A stretch of 64,000 bases of DNA, taken from NCBI RefSeq assembly GCF_007970665.1, contig NZ_CP042430.1, positions 992,001 to 1,056,000 of the forward strand. The letters run 5' to 3'. Source of the DNA: Baekduia soli (GTDB taxonomy: Bacteria; Actinomycetota; Thermoleophilia; Solirubrobacterales; Solirubrobacteraceae). Under the pieces are notes generated by a model that was given only the letters and a program-made list of their open reading frames with translations, searched no databases and was not told the DNA's origin. Both the position numbers and the translations under genes were made by a program. Shown piece after piece: positions 7,883 through 18,085 of the stretch (within the stretch, counting starts at the first letter, position 1; the number at the start of each line of letters is the position of its first letter).

Positions 7883-9211
7883 TCAGCCGTGGATGAGCCA
7901 GCCGTCCGCGGCGCGGGCGGCTTCCATGACGCCCTCCGACAGGGTCGGGTGGCCGTGGATGATGCGCGCGACCTCGGGGTAGCCGCCCTCCAGCAGCTTG
8001 ACGTTGACGAGCTCCTGGATGAGCTCGGTCGCCCGGGTGCCGACGATGTGACCGCCGAGCATCTCGCCGTAGGTCTTGTCGCCGACGATCTTGATGACGC
8101 CCGTGCGGTCGCCGTAGACGGTGCCTGCGCCCACCGCGCCGTACTGGATCTTGCCGATCACGACGTCGTGGCCGGCGTCGCGGGCCTGCTGCTCGGTCAG
8201 GCCGAACGAGCCGACGTTGGGGGTGCAGAACGTGGCGCGCGGGATGTCGATGTAGCTGATCGGGTGCGTCTTGCGCCCGGCGGCGTCCTCGGCGGCGATG
8301 ATGCCCTCGTCGGAGGCCTTGTGGGCCAGCGCGGGCCCGGGGACCAGGTCGCCGATGGCGTAGACCTTGGGGCGCGAGGTGCGCAGCGCGCCGTCGACCT
8401 TGATCAGGCCCTGCTCGGTGAGCTCGATGCCGGCCTTGTCGAGGCCCAGCGCGGCGACGTCGGGCGCGCGGCCGGCGGCGATGACGACCCAGTCGGCCTC
8501 CTGGCCTTCGTAGAACGTGCTCGTCTTGACCTCGATGCCCTGCTTCTTGAAGCCGCGCAGCGCGACCTTGGAGATGTCTGAGTCCTCCGTGGGCAGGACG
8601 CGGTCCAGGCCCTCATACAGCGTGACCTGGGTGCCCAGGCGCTGGTAGGCCGAGGCGATCTCCGAGCCCGAGGCGCCCGCGCCGATCACGATCAGCGTCT
8701 TGGGCAGCTCGGTCAGCGCCCAGGCCTCCTCGGTCCCGATCACGTTGCCGCCGAACTGAAGGCCCGGGATCGGCTTCTTGACCGAGCCGGTGGCCAGGAC
8801 CACGGCCTTGTTGGCCTTGTAGGTGGTGTCGCCGACCTGCACGTCGCCGTCGGCCGTCAGCGAGCCCTCCCCCACGATGAGCTCGATGCCGTTCTTCTTG
8901 AACAGGCCCGACACGCCGCCGGTCAGCGTCGAGATGACCTTCTTGCGCCGCTCGCCGATCGCGCCGAAGTCCACCGTCGGCTCGCCGGAGACCACGATGC
9001 CGTACTCGTCGGCCTCGCGGACCTCCGTGAGGATGTCGGCGCTGCGCAGCACCGCCTTGGCCGGGATGCACGCATAGTTCAGGCAGCGCCCGCCGACCAC
9101 GTCGTCGCGCTCGATCACCGCCGTGCTCATGCCGAGTTGGGCAGCCCGGATCGCCGCGACGTAACCGCCAGGACCCGAGCCGATGACGATGCAATCGAAC
9201 GTGTCGGCCAT
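7883..9211 (-). CDS. lpd: dihydrolipoamide dehydrogenase (E3)
   Basis: Flavoprotein that reoxidises the dihydrolipoyl group of E2 with NAD+. Seen in order: FAD site GSGPGGYVAAIRAAQLG (about 11-27), redox-active disulfide GGRCLNYACIPAK (CX4C), NAD site GAGASGSEIASAYQRLG, second FAD contact YAIGDLVPGPALAHKASDEG, and the C-terminal His-Glu pair in HGHPTLSEGVMEAARA. At 442 residues it is shorter than the usual 460-475. The shortfall lies at about residue 235, where TSTFYEGQEADWVVIAAGR joins directly and about 25 residues of the usual beta strands are missing. A TAGGCT hexamer ends 6 nt before the ATG. It heads an operon with the isomerase-like gene and the 69-residue gene. Confidence 0.95.
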   Translation of the reverse strand: MADTFDCIVIGSGPGGYVAAIRAAQLGMSTAVIERDDVVGGRCLNYACIPAKAVLRSADILTEVREADEYGIVVSGEPTVDFGAIGERRKKVISTLTGGVSGLFKKNGIELIVGEGSLTADGDVQVGDTTYKANKAVVLATGSVKKPIPGLQFGGNVIGTEEAWALTELPKTLIVIGAGASGSEIASAYQRLGTQVTLYEGLDRVLPTEDSDISKVALRGFKKQGIEVKTSTFYEGQEADWVVIAAGRAPDVAALGLDKAGIELTEQGLIKVDGALRTSRPKVYAIGDLVPGPALAHKASDEGIIAAEDAAGRKTHPISYIDIPRATFCTPNVGSFGLTEQQARDAGHDVVIGKIQYGAVGAGTVYGDRTGVIKIVGDKTYGEMLGGHIVGTRATELIQELVNVKLLEGGYPEVARIIHGHPTLSEGVMEAARAADGWLIHG

Positions 9212-9223
9212 GACCTGAGCCTA
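9212..9223 (-). promoter_or_regulatory. putative leaderless -10 (TAGGCT) of lpd
   Basis: Minus-strand TAGGCT at 9223-9218, then 6 nt (caggtc), then ATG at 9211. A start point 6-7 nt after a -10 hexamer would fall on the A of the ATG. No Shine-Dalgarno sequence precedes lpd. Confidence 0.55.
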
Positions 9224-9242
9224 CCGAACGGGTGGTGACGCC

Positions 9243-9704
9243 CTACGCCTCGTCGGCCGGGTCGGTCCCGGGCTCCCGCGGCGCCTGGATCCGGGCGAGC
9301 ACGCGGATGAGCTTCCAGAACAGCCAGCCCGGCGGCACGATGAGCCCGAAGCAGATGAGCAGGTCCACCAGGCTGGACGCGCGCAGGAGGAACAGCACGC
9401 CCGTGGCGACCGCGATCGCCAGCAGGCACTGGAACGCGAGCACCGCCCCGTAGCGCCGGGTCCACATGCCCGCGGCCAGCGCGAGCATGAGCACGCAGTA
9501 CACGGCCAGCGGCCCGGTGCGGCCGGCCTGCCCGGCCGCCAGCAGCCCGAGGTTGACGAGGCCCAGCGCGACGGCCGCCAGCGTGGCGACGACCAGCGGG
9601 GCGGGCCGCTCGCCCTCGGCCAGCGGGCGAAGCGTGTGGCGGATGGCCTCGTCGCGCTCGGCGCCCCGGCGCCGGGCTGGGCGCGGACTAGGCGGCTGCG
9701 CCAT
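9243..9704 (-). CDS. membrane protein of unknown function (four helices)
   Basis: A 153-residue protein with a basic N terminus and four hydrophobic helices (about 37-57, 66-83, 87-106, 114-134), then a short charged tail ending PGTDPADEA. No catalytic motif is seen and I cannot name it. Its start at 9704 lies inside the last codons of thiE (stop at 9688), so it is probably translated from the same transcript. It could be a small transporter-like or structural membrane protein. The link with thiamine is positional only. Confidence 0.75.
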   Translation of the reverse strand: MAQPPSPRPARRRGAERDEAIRHTLRPLAEGERPAPLVVATLAAVALGLVNLGLLAAGQAGRTGPLAVYCVLMLALAAGMWTRRYGAVLAFQCLLAIAVATGVLFLLRASSLVDLLICFGLIVPPGWLFWKLIRVLARIQAPREPGTDPADEA

Positions 9705-10347
9705 CGAGCGCCTCGGCGTCGAGGATCGCGCGCAGCCCGCGGGCCGCGGCCGCGGGGTCGGCGGCGTCGGCGACCGCGCGCACGACGGCGACCCGGCGCG
9801 CGCCCGCGGCGAGCACGGCGCCCAGCGTGGCGGCGTCCACGCCCCCGATCGCGAACCACGGCAGCGCCGCGTGCGCCGCGGCGTGGCCGACGAGCTCCAG
9901 GCCGACGGCCGGGCGCCCCGGCTTGGTCGGCGTCGCGTGCACCGGGCCGACGCCGATGTAGTCGGCCCCGGCGGCGGCGTCGACCTGGGCGGGGGAGTGC
10001 GTGGACTGCCCGACGAGGCGGTCGGGGCCGGCGAGCTCGCGCGCCCGCGCCAGCGGAAGGTCGTCCTGGCCGACGTGCACGCCGTCGGCTCCCGCGGCGG
10101 CCGCGAGGTCGGGGCGGTCGTTGAGGATGAACAGGGCGCCGGCGTCGCGGCAGGCGGCGGCGGCCACCGCCGCGGCGGCGAGGATCTCGTCGTCGCGGGC
10201 GTCCTTCATGCGCAGCTGGAAGACGTCGACGCCGCCGGCCAGCGCGGCGGGCAGGACGTCGGCCAGCGGGCGCCCGCCGGGCGCCGCGCCGGAGACGAGG
10301 TAGAGCCGGCACCGCTGCAGGCGGTCGCGTCGGTCGGTCAGGGGCAC
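9688..10347 (-). CDS. thiE: thiamine-phosphate synthase ThiE
   Basis: Joins HMP-pyrophosphate and thiazole phosphate to thiamine phosphate. The TIM-barrel fold shows family motifs: [33 protein letters not shown] (divided here across the NDR and GQDD elements that bind pyrophosphate and Mg), [13 protein letters not shown], and the C-terminal [24 protein letters not shown]. The GTG at 10347 gives 219 residues. On its strand a GACACT hexamer ends 7 nt upstream, so it may be leaderless. It is divergent from thiO with only 36 bp between the starts, which leaves no room for a TPP riboswitch in between. Confidence 0.95.
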   Translation of the reverse strand: MPLTDRRDRLQRCRLYLVSGAAPGGRPLADVLPAALAGGVDVFQLRMKDARDDEILAAAAVAAAACRDAGALFILNDRPDLAAAAGADGVHVGQDDLPLARARELAGPDRLVGQSTHSPAQVDAAAGADYIGVGPVHATPTKPGRPAVGLELVGHAAAHAALPWFAIGGVDAATLGAVLAAGARRVAVVRAVADAADPAAAARGLRAILDAEALDGAAA

Positions 10348-10369
10348 GGATCCCAGTGTCGCACCGCGA

Positions 10370-10383
10370 TACGCTCGGAGGGC
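10370..10383 (+). promoter_or_regulatory. putative leaderless -10 (TACGCT) of thiO-thiS-thiG
   Basis: TACGCT at 10370-10375 is followed by 8 nt and the GTG of thiO. The 36-bp space between thiE and thiO starts must hold both promoters and shows no riboswitch-sized element. Confidence 0.5.
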
Positions 10384-12969
<2,586 letters not shown>

Positions 12970-13045
12970 GAACCGCCGGCCCAGGGGGCGGGGTTCCTTC
13001 GGCGGGTGTCGGCCCGTCGAACCCGCGGCGGCGGCCACCCTCGGC

Positions 13046-13423
13046 CTAGTTCGCGACGACGTCGATCGTCCCGTCCATCCCGGGGTGCAGCGTGCACTCG
13101 TACTTCACGGTGCCGGCCTTCGCCGGCGTCCAGCGGAACGTGCCGTCCTTGCCGAACGTCTGCGAGCTGAACGTCGCACCACTGTCAGCCTTGACGTCGT
13201 GGCCGATGCCCTCCTCGTTGCGCCAGGTCACGGTCTGGCCGACGGTGACCTGCACGTGGTCGGGCTTGAAGCGCAGCGACTTCATCCCGATGGCCTCGCC
13301 GGGCCTGAGCGTCACGGCCCCGCCGCCGCCCGAGCCCCCGCAGCCGGCGGTCAGCGCCGCGACGGCGCCGGCGAGCACGAGGGCGGTCAGGGACGGGAAC
13401 GCGGGCCTGGGCACGTCCTGCAC
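13046..13423 (-). CDS. plastocyanin-like cupredoxin lipoprotein
   Basis: A secreted blue-copper-type protein of 125 residues. The N terminus has a signal peptide ending in the lipobox LTAGC, so it should be lipid-anchored outside the membrane, followed by a Gly-rich linker. The cupredoxin domain shows VTVGQTVTWRNEEGIGHDV (first His ligand) and KYECTLHPGMDG (Cys, His and Met ligands), a complete type-1 copper site. The start is a GTG at 13423, with its first base only one base from the stop of the upstream EEP-fold gene, so the two are likely cotranscribed. It probably carries electrons, with unknown partners. The 76 bp after its stop separate it from the convergent SnoaL-like gene and show only weak hairpin potential. 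Confidence 0.88.
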   Translation of the reverse strand: MQDVPRPAFPSLTALVLAGAVAALTAGCGGSGGGGAVTLRPGEAIGMKSLRFKPDHVQVTVGQTVTWRNEEGIGHDVKADSGATFSSQTFGKDGTFRWTPAKAGTVKYECTLHPGMDGTIDVVAN

Positions 13424-13424
13424 C

Positions 13425-14090
13425 CTACGAGCTGCGCAGGGTGACCAGCACCGGCGCGTGGTCGGAGAGGCCCTCGCGCGGCAGCCTGCGCACGGGCCCC
13501 TCGGGGTTCAGGCCGCCGCGCACGAAGAACCGGTCGATGCCGTGACCGCCCGCGTCGGTGAAGCCCGCGACGACCGGGTCGGGCACGTTGCAGTCGCCGC
13601 CCAGCAGCACCGGCGCGTGACCGGCCCAACGCACGAGCGTGGCCCCCGCGACCGCCATGTCGGCGTGCGCGAGCGGCTTCGGGTTGGCCTGGGCGTGGAC
13701 ATTGCCGATCCAGTGGCCGTCGGCCAGGCGCACCGCGTGCACGAAGCGCCGCTCGGGATGCAGGCGCAGGCGCCACGTGCGGTGCTCGGCGATCGCGGCG
13801 CCGCGGACCAGGATCGCGTCGGCCCCGCCGCCGTTGGACTTCATGAGGTCCGGGCGCCGCTGGGCCAGCGCCCTGCGCAGTGGCAGCAGCGCGTTGCGCG
13901 AGGTCCGCACGAGGCGGTGGTCGGCACCGGCCGCCGCGGCCAGCGCCTCGGGCCACCAGGGCGGGACCTCCTGCAGGAGGGCGACGTCCCAGTCCCAGCC
14001 GGCGATGGCCGCCGAGAACTCCGGCAGCAGGGATCGGGGCCGGTCGGGGACCGCCCGGCCGTGGAAGAGGTTCCAGCTCAGCGCGCGCAT
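13425..14090 (-). CDS. endonuclease/exonuclease/phosphatase (EEP) family hydrolase
   Basis: A 221-residue Mg-dependent hydrolase of the DNase I-like EEP fold. Motifs in order: RALSWNLFHGR at the N terminus, LLQEVPPWW (metal-binding Glu), GNVHAQ, GGDCNVPDP (GD-N element) and the C-terminal SDHAPVLVTL with the catalytic Asp-His. No signal peptide is seen, so it should be cytoplasmic. The substrate cannot be told: the fold serves DNA, RNA, phospholipids and phosphoesters. The start at 14090 was chosen because the conserved first strand follows directly. It is divergent from argF, with 25 bp between the starts. Confidence 0.85.
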   Translation of the reverse strand: MRALSWNLFHGRAVPDRPRSLLPEFSAAIAGWDWDVALLQEVPPWWPEALAAAAGADHRLVRTSRNALLPLRRALAQRRPDLMKSNGGGADAILVRGAAIAEHRTWRLRLHPERRFVHAVRLADGHWIGNVHAQANPKPLAHADMAVAGATLVRWAGHAPVLLGGDCNVPDPVVAGFTDAGGHGIDRFFVRGGLNPEGPVRRLPREGLSDHAPVLVTLRSS

Positions 14091-14115
14091 GCGGTGCCTA
14101 TGATGCCCCGCTCCC

Positions 14116-14975
14116 ATGCGCCATCTGCTCACCGGCTCCGAACTCACCCCGCACGACCTGGACCGGATCCTGGACCGCGCCGCGGCGCTCAAGCGCGCCC
14201 CGCGCTCCTCGGACCTGCTCGCCGGGCGCACCGTCGCGCTCGTCTTCCAGAAGCCGAGCACCCGCACGCGTGTCAGCTTCGAGGCGGGGATCGTCGAGAT
14301 GGGGGCCACCCGATGGTCCTGCGCCCGGGCGACACGCAGCTCGGCCGCGGCGAGTCGCTGCGCGACACCGCGCGGGTGCTGGGCCGCCACGTCGCCGCGG
14401 TCGGGGTGCGCACGCACGCCGACGCCGAGCTCGAGGGCCTGGCCGCCGAGGACAGCCTGCCGGTGTTCAACATGCTCTCCCAGGGCCACCACCCCTGCCA
14501 GGTGCTCGCCGACCTGCTCACGCTGCGCGAGGCCTTCGGAGCGCTGGAGGGGCTGCGCGTGACCTACGTCGGCGACGGCAACAACATGGCCTCCACACTG
14601 GCCGCGATGGGCCCGATCGCCGGCGTGCACGTCACCGTCAGCTCGCCGCCGGAGTTCGCCCTGGCCGGCGTGCCCAACGTCGCCGACCCGCGGGAGGCGG
14701 TGGCCGGCGCCGACGCGGTCTACACCGACGTCTGGGTCTCCATGGGCGACGAGGGCACCGCCGACGCGCGCCGTGCCGCGCTGGGTCCATACCGCATCGA
14801 CGACGCGCTGCTGGACGCCGCCGCCGACGGCGCGATCGCCCTGCACTGCCTGCCCGCCCACCCGGGCGAGGAGATCACCGAGGACGTCCTGTACGGCGAC
14901 CGCCAGCGCATCTGGGACCAGGCCGAGAACCGCCGGCACGCCCAGAAGGCGATGCTGGAGTGGCTGCTGGCGTGA
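14116..14975 (+). pseudogene. argF: ornithine carbamoyltransferase argF, with a one-base deletion
   Basis: Makes citrulline from ornithine and carbamoyl phosphate in arginine synthesis. The first frame gives MRHLLTGSELTPHDLDRIL and the carbamoyl-phosphate loop STRTRVSFEAGIVEMG, then breaks in a G run at 14301-14305. One more G restores GGHPMVLRPGDTQLGRGESL and the rest, including LSQGHHPCQVLADLLT, YVGDGNNMASTL, the ornithine loop DVWVSMGDEG and the ending HCLPAHPGEEI. Restored length is 286 residues, close to normal. Since arginine synthesis is usually needed and the break is in a homopolymer, sequence error is at least as likely as a true pseudogene. TATGAT stands 11 nt upstream of the ATG. 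Confidence 0.93.
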
Positions 14976-15005
14976 GCGACGCCGTCATGCCGTAGCCCAT
15001 CGGCC

Positions 15006-15036
15006 CCCAGGGCGGGGTGCACCAGCCCGCCCTGGG
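15006..15036 (+). terminator. GC-rich hairpin after argF
   Basis: Perfect 11-bp stem: CCCAGGGCGGG (15006-15016) pairs with CCCGCCCTGGG (15026-15036) across a 9-nt loop. It lies 30 bp past the argF stop, between convergent genes. There is no T tract, as is common in very GC-rich genomes. Confidence 0.65.
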
Positions 15037-15058
15037 CGACCGAGCTCAGGTCCGGCTG

Positions 15059-15103
15059 CCGGTGAGCGGCGGCGCCGGCCGGAAGGCCGGCGCCGCCCAC
15101 CGG
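15059..15103 (-). terminator. strong hairpin after the Lys-tailed secreted protein gene
   Basis: A 13-bp perfect stem (15068-15080 with 15085-15097) around a GGAA loop, extended by CCGGTG/CACCGG (15059-15064 with 15098-15103) with a 3-nt bulge on one side. It begins 2 bp past the stop of the minus-strand gene at 15106. With the hairpin at 15006 it forms a back-to-back terminator pair for two convergent genes. Confidence 0.7.
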
Positions 15104-15105
15104 TG

Positions 15106-16776
15106 CTACTTCCTCTTCTTGGCCTTGTGCTTGGGCTTGGGCTTGGCGATCCGGATGTTGCGGACCGTCGTCGTGGTCGCCACGTTGCCGGCCTGGTCGG
15201 TGGCGGTGACCTTGATCGTCGCCTTGACCAGTGCGCCCGGGTACTTCTTGGTCACCGAGCTCGGGATCGCGAACTTCACCGGCAGCGCCTGGCCGGGCAG
15301 CACCGTTGCCGTCGCGGTCCTGAGCTTGACCACGATCTTCTTGGTCTTCTTCTTCTTCTTCTTGGCCTTGGCGTCGGTCGCCGAGGCCGAGGCCGAGGCG
15401 CGGCGCGCGACCGGCACGGTGATCGTCAGCGACGAGGTCGCCACGACCGTGGCCGGCGAGTCGCAGTTGACCGTGATGATCAGCGGCCGGCCCGAGCCGC
15501 CGCTGCTGACCGGGCGGTCACCCGAGACCGAGACCTTGCACGACGGCGGCGTGTGGTCGACGAACGTCGCCAGGGCCGAGCCCTGGGGCTCGTTGGCCTC
15601 GCGCACCCCGTTGTTGTTGAGGTCGACGAAGGCGACGATCGTGTCCGCGCCCGCGTTCGTGCCCGGGTCGGTGATGGGCGCGTTGCCGTTGGCGTCGATG
15701 GCCACCTGGCCGCTCAGCGTGTTGGCGCCGGTGATCGAGAAGCGCAGCGGCTTGCCCGTGTAGGGCGTGTCGGACGTGTCCTTGGCCGTCGCGGTGATCG
15801 TGATCGGCACGCCCTGCGGGGCGCCCGCGTTGGTCTGGTCGAACTGCAGCGCCGCGGGCACCGAGGTCCGCACGTTGAGCTCGAACGTCGCCGTGGCGTC
15901 GTTGGCCAGCGTCCGGGCCGGGTCCAGGTACTGGTCCCACTCCACCGCGCCGGCATTGTCGACGGGATCGCCGACGACCGTGTCGTCCAGCGACGCGGTG
16001 GCGGCGTCGGCCGAGTGCTCGACCTTGCTCCAGACGTCGTTGCCCGTCGGGTCGGAGTAGCGCAGCGCCTGGTAGGCCGACCACGGCGGCGAGGCCGAGG
16101 GGGCGCCGACCTCGACGAAGCCGCCGGAGCGGCCCGTGTCGGCGTTCGTGCCGCCGATGAACCGCGGCGGTCCCTGGGTGAAGATGCCCGTGCCGACGTC
16201 GCTGCCCTCGAAGTAGAAGTCGGCGCCCGTGATGGCCTTGAAGCGCAGCACCGCGCCGCTCTTGTTCTGGACGTCCCACCTGACGCCGAACGTCTGCGAG
16301 CCGGCGACGTACGTGGTCGTCTGGGTGACCAGCACGCTGTCGTTGGCCGGCGTCGGTGCGCCCTGGGTGTTGATCGCGTAGGTCGTGACCTGGCGGAACG
16401 GGTCGGCCGCCGACCCGCTCCCGGTGGGCGCCGCCTGCGAGCGCGGCACGTACTCGGTGCTGCTGAGGAACGGCCCGGCCGAGCCGCTGAACCCGAAGAC
16501 CTTGCCGCTCAGGTCGGCCTGCTGTGCCGGGCCGGAGGGGAGGGTCGGGAAGGCCAGGAAGAACCCGGCGTCGCCGGCCTGGTTGCCCGGCGCGAAGAAG
16601 ATGTTGGACTGGTCGCCGTCACGATGGGCCTGCATCTGGCCCTGATCGCCGATGTAGACCGTGATGGGCGAGGAGGCGATCGTCTGGATCGCGGGGACGG
16701 CGGAGGCGGTGCCCGCGGTGGCTGCGACGGCGGCGACGGCGAACGCCGCGATGGTGGCGGCTGCTCTCAGCTTCAT
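15106..16776 (-). CDS. large secreted protein with Lys-rich tail
   Basis: The 556-residue product starts MKLRAAATIAAFAVAAVAATAGTASA, a clear signal peptide cleaved near residue 27. The middle is rich in Thr, Ser, Asp and Gly. It includes DLNNNGVREANEP, which resembles calcium-binding or dockerin-like loops, just after a bacterial Ig-like stretch (VPITITATAKDTSDTPYTGKPLRFSITG). Residues about 470-480 hold a near-continuous Lys run (KAKKKKKKTKKIV), then another Ig-like strand set (VKFAIPS...TATDQAGNVATTTTVRNIRI), and the C terminus is KPKPKHKAKKRK. I do not know the family. The Lys-rich parts could bind acidic wall polymers. Two strong hairpins follow the gene. Confidence 0.8.
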   Translation of the reverse strand: MKLRAAATIAAFAVAAVAATAGTASAVPAIQTIASSPITVYIGDQGQMQAHRDGDQSNIFFAPGNQAGDAGFFLAFPTLPSGPAQQADLSGKVFGFSGSAGPFLSSTEYVPRSQAAPTGSGSAADPFRQVTTYAINTQGAPTPANDSVLVTQTTTYVAGSQTFGVRWDVQNKSGAVLRFKAITGADFYFEGSDVGTGIFTQGPPRFIGGTNADTGRSGGFVEVGAPSASPPWSAYQALRYSDPTGNDVWSKVEHSADAATASLDDTVVGDPVDNAGAVEWDQYLDPARTLANDATATFELNVRTSVPAALQFDQTNAGAPQGVPITITATAKDTSDTPYTGKPLRFSITGANTLSGQVAIDANGNAPITDPGTNAGADTIVAFVDLNNNGVREANEPQGSALATFVDHTPPSCKVSVSGDRPVSSGGSGRPLIITVNCDSPATVVATSSLTITVPVARRASASASATDAKAKKKKKKTKKIVVKLRTATATVLPGQALPVKFAIPSSVTKKYPGALVKATIKVTATDQAGNVATTTTVRNIRIAKPKPKHKAKKRK

Positions 16777-16853
16777 TGCCCTTGGACCTTTCTTGGAGGA
16801 GGCGTGCGCGAGCGTACCTGCGTCCGGCGCGGCGAGCCAGCGGCGGTGGACGA

Positions 16854-18065
16854 TCAGCCCGTCAGGGCTGCCGAAAGCTGTGCGTCGCGCAGCCCACGGG
16901 CGCGGCCGAGCGCGCGGAGGTAGTCGGCACTGCCCAGCAGCGGGTCGGCCGTCACCAGCCAGGGCGCCGAGGGCCAGTCCAGGCCGGTGGCGGCGGCCAT
17001 GCGGCGCGCGTAACGCTCTCGCAGCGCCGGGTGCGGGCCCTCGTCGAGGAGGTCGAGCCCGTGCAGCAGCGTCGCGGCCAGGTGCCGGGCCCGCAGCAGC
17101 TCGACGGCCTCCAGGTGCGCGGCCACCCGGTCGTCTCCGGTGCCCGCGGTGGCCAGCCGCTCGAACGCGAAGGCCAGGGCCTCGGTTTCGGCGCGGTCGG
17201 TGAGGTGGCGCGCCTCGAACGGCGCCGCCGGATCGCGGTGGGTCAGGTGCACGGCGTGGCCGGCCTCGTGGAACAGCGCGAGCAGGTCGGGCAGGCCCCC
17301 GCGGGGCGCGACGACGAGGTGCACGTCGCCGGGCACCGTCACGGCCGCGCAGAACGCCCGCGGGGACTTGCCCGGCCGCGGCGCGGCGTCGATCGCGAAG
17401 CGCTCGGGCAGCCCGGCGGTGCGCAGGGCCGCGCGCAGGTGGGCGACCGGGTCGGCGGGCAGGACCGCGTCGGCCCAGGCCGCGCGCAGCACGTGCGGGA
17501 GGTCGTGGCGGGCGTGCGCGCCGGGCAGCACCGGGACCGCGGTCGCGCGCAGCAGCGCCTGTGCCTCGGCCGCCAGTGCGCCGAGGTCGGCGCCGCGCAG
17601 CTCGGACAGCAGCGCGCGGGCCGACGGCCACCCCAGGGCGCGGGCCTGTGCCCGTACGCGCTCCAGGCCCTCGGCGGCCGGCGCGGTCAGGCGGCGGGCC
17701 ACGACGTCGAGCCGGTCCTCCTCCAGCGCCGCGCGGCGTCCCGGGTCGGGCTCGGCCTCCAGCGCGGCGCCCATCGCCGCCACGCCCTCGTCGGTCTCGG
17801 CCTGGGCGCGCCGGGCGTCGGCGGGCGCCGCGGCGGCCCCGAGCCGGCCCTCGACGGCGAAGCGCAGCAGCGGCCGCAGCGCGGGGTCGGTGGCGGTCGC
17901 CGTGCGCAGCCCGTCGATGGCCGCGTCGGAGAACAGGCCCGCGTGGCGGGCATGCAGCGCCTCGGGGTCCCAGCGCGCGTCCAGGCCGGCGAAGCGCCGG
18001 TGGTGGGCGCCGTTGAGCTCGGTGGCGAAGGCCTGAGCCCGGGCCCGGTAGGCGTCGAGGTCCAT
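16854..18065 (-). CDS. M3-like zinc metallopeptidase (oligoendopeptidase type)
   Basis: A 403-residue protein with the zinc site LLALFHEAGHAVH (HExxH near residue 265) followed about 25 residues later by DRAETEALAFAFE, whose Glu can be the third ligand, as in M3 peptidases. The N-terminal 240 residues are helical and Ala/Arg-rich. It is shorter than typical PepF (about 600), so it is a compact or divergent member. No signal peptide is seen, so it is cytoplasmic. The ATG at 18065 has TAGGAT ending 9 nt upstream on its strand, and this overlaps the promoter region of the divergent methyltransferase gene at 18086. Substrate unknown, probably small peptides. Confidence 0.78.
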   Translation of the reverse strand: MDLDAYRARAQAFATELNGAHHRRFAGLDARWDPEALHARHAGLFSDAAIDGLRTATATDPALRPLLRFAVEGRLGAAAAPADARRAQAETDEGVAAMGAALEAEPDPGRRAALEEDRLDVVARRLTAPAAEGLERVRAQARALGWPSARALLSELRGADLGALAAEAQALLRATAVPVLPGAHARHDLPHVLRAAWADAVLPADPVAHLRAALRTAGLPERFAIDAAPRPGKSPRAFCAAVTVPGDVHLVVAPRGGLPDLLALFHEAGHAVHLTHRDPAAPFEARHLTDRAETEALAFAFERLATAGTGDDRVAAHLEAVELLRARHLAATLLHGLDLLDEGPHPALRERYARRMAAATGLDWPSAPWLVTADPLLGSADYLRALGRARGLRDAQLSAALTG

Positions 18066-18085
18066 GGCGGTGCCATCCTAGGTGC
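18066..18085. promoter_or_regulatory. 20-bp divergent promoter region with overlapping -10 elements
   Basis: Only 20 bp separate the starts at 18065 (minus) and 18086 (plus). TAGGAT on the minus strand (18080-18075) and CATCCT on the plus strand (18074-18079) occupy the same bases, each ending 6-9 nt before its start codon. Both transcripts would be leaderless and polymerase could serve only one at a time. Confidence 0.45.

Noticed and set aside
10348-10383. TPP riboswitch between thiE and thiO
   Set aside because: 36 bp is far shorter than a riboswitch and no conserved core is visible.
15338-15367. CTT/TTC repeat as a slippage or regulatory microsatellite
   Set aside because: It is the reverse complement of in-frame AAG codons in the Lys run, so coding explains it.
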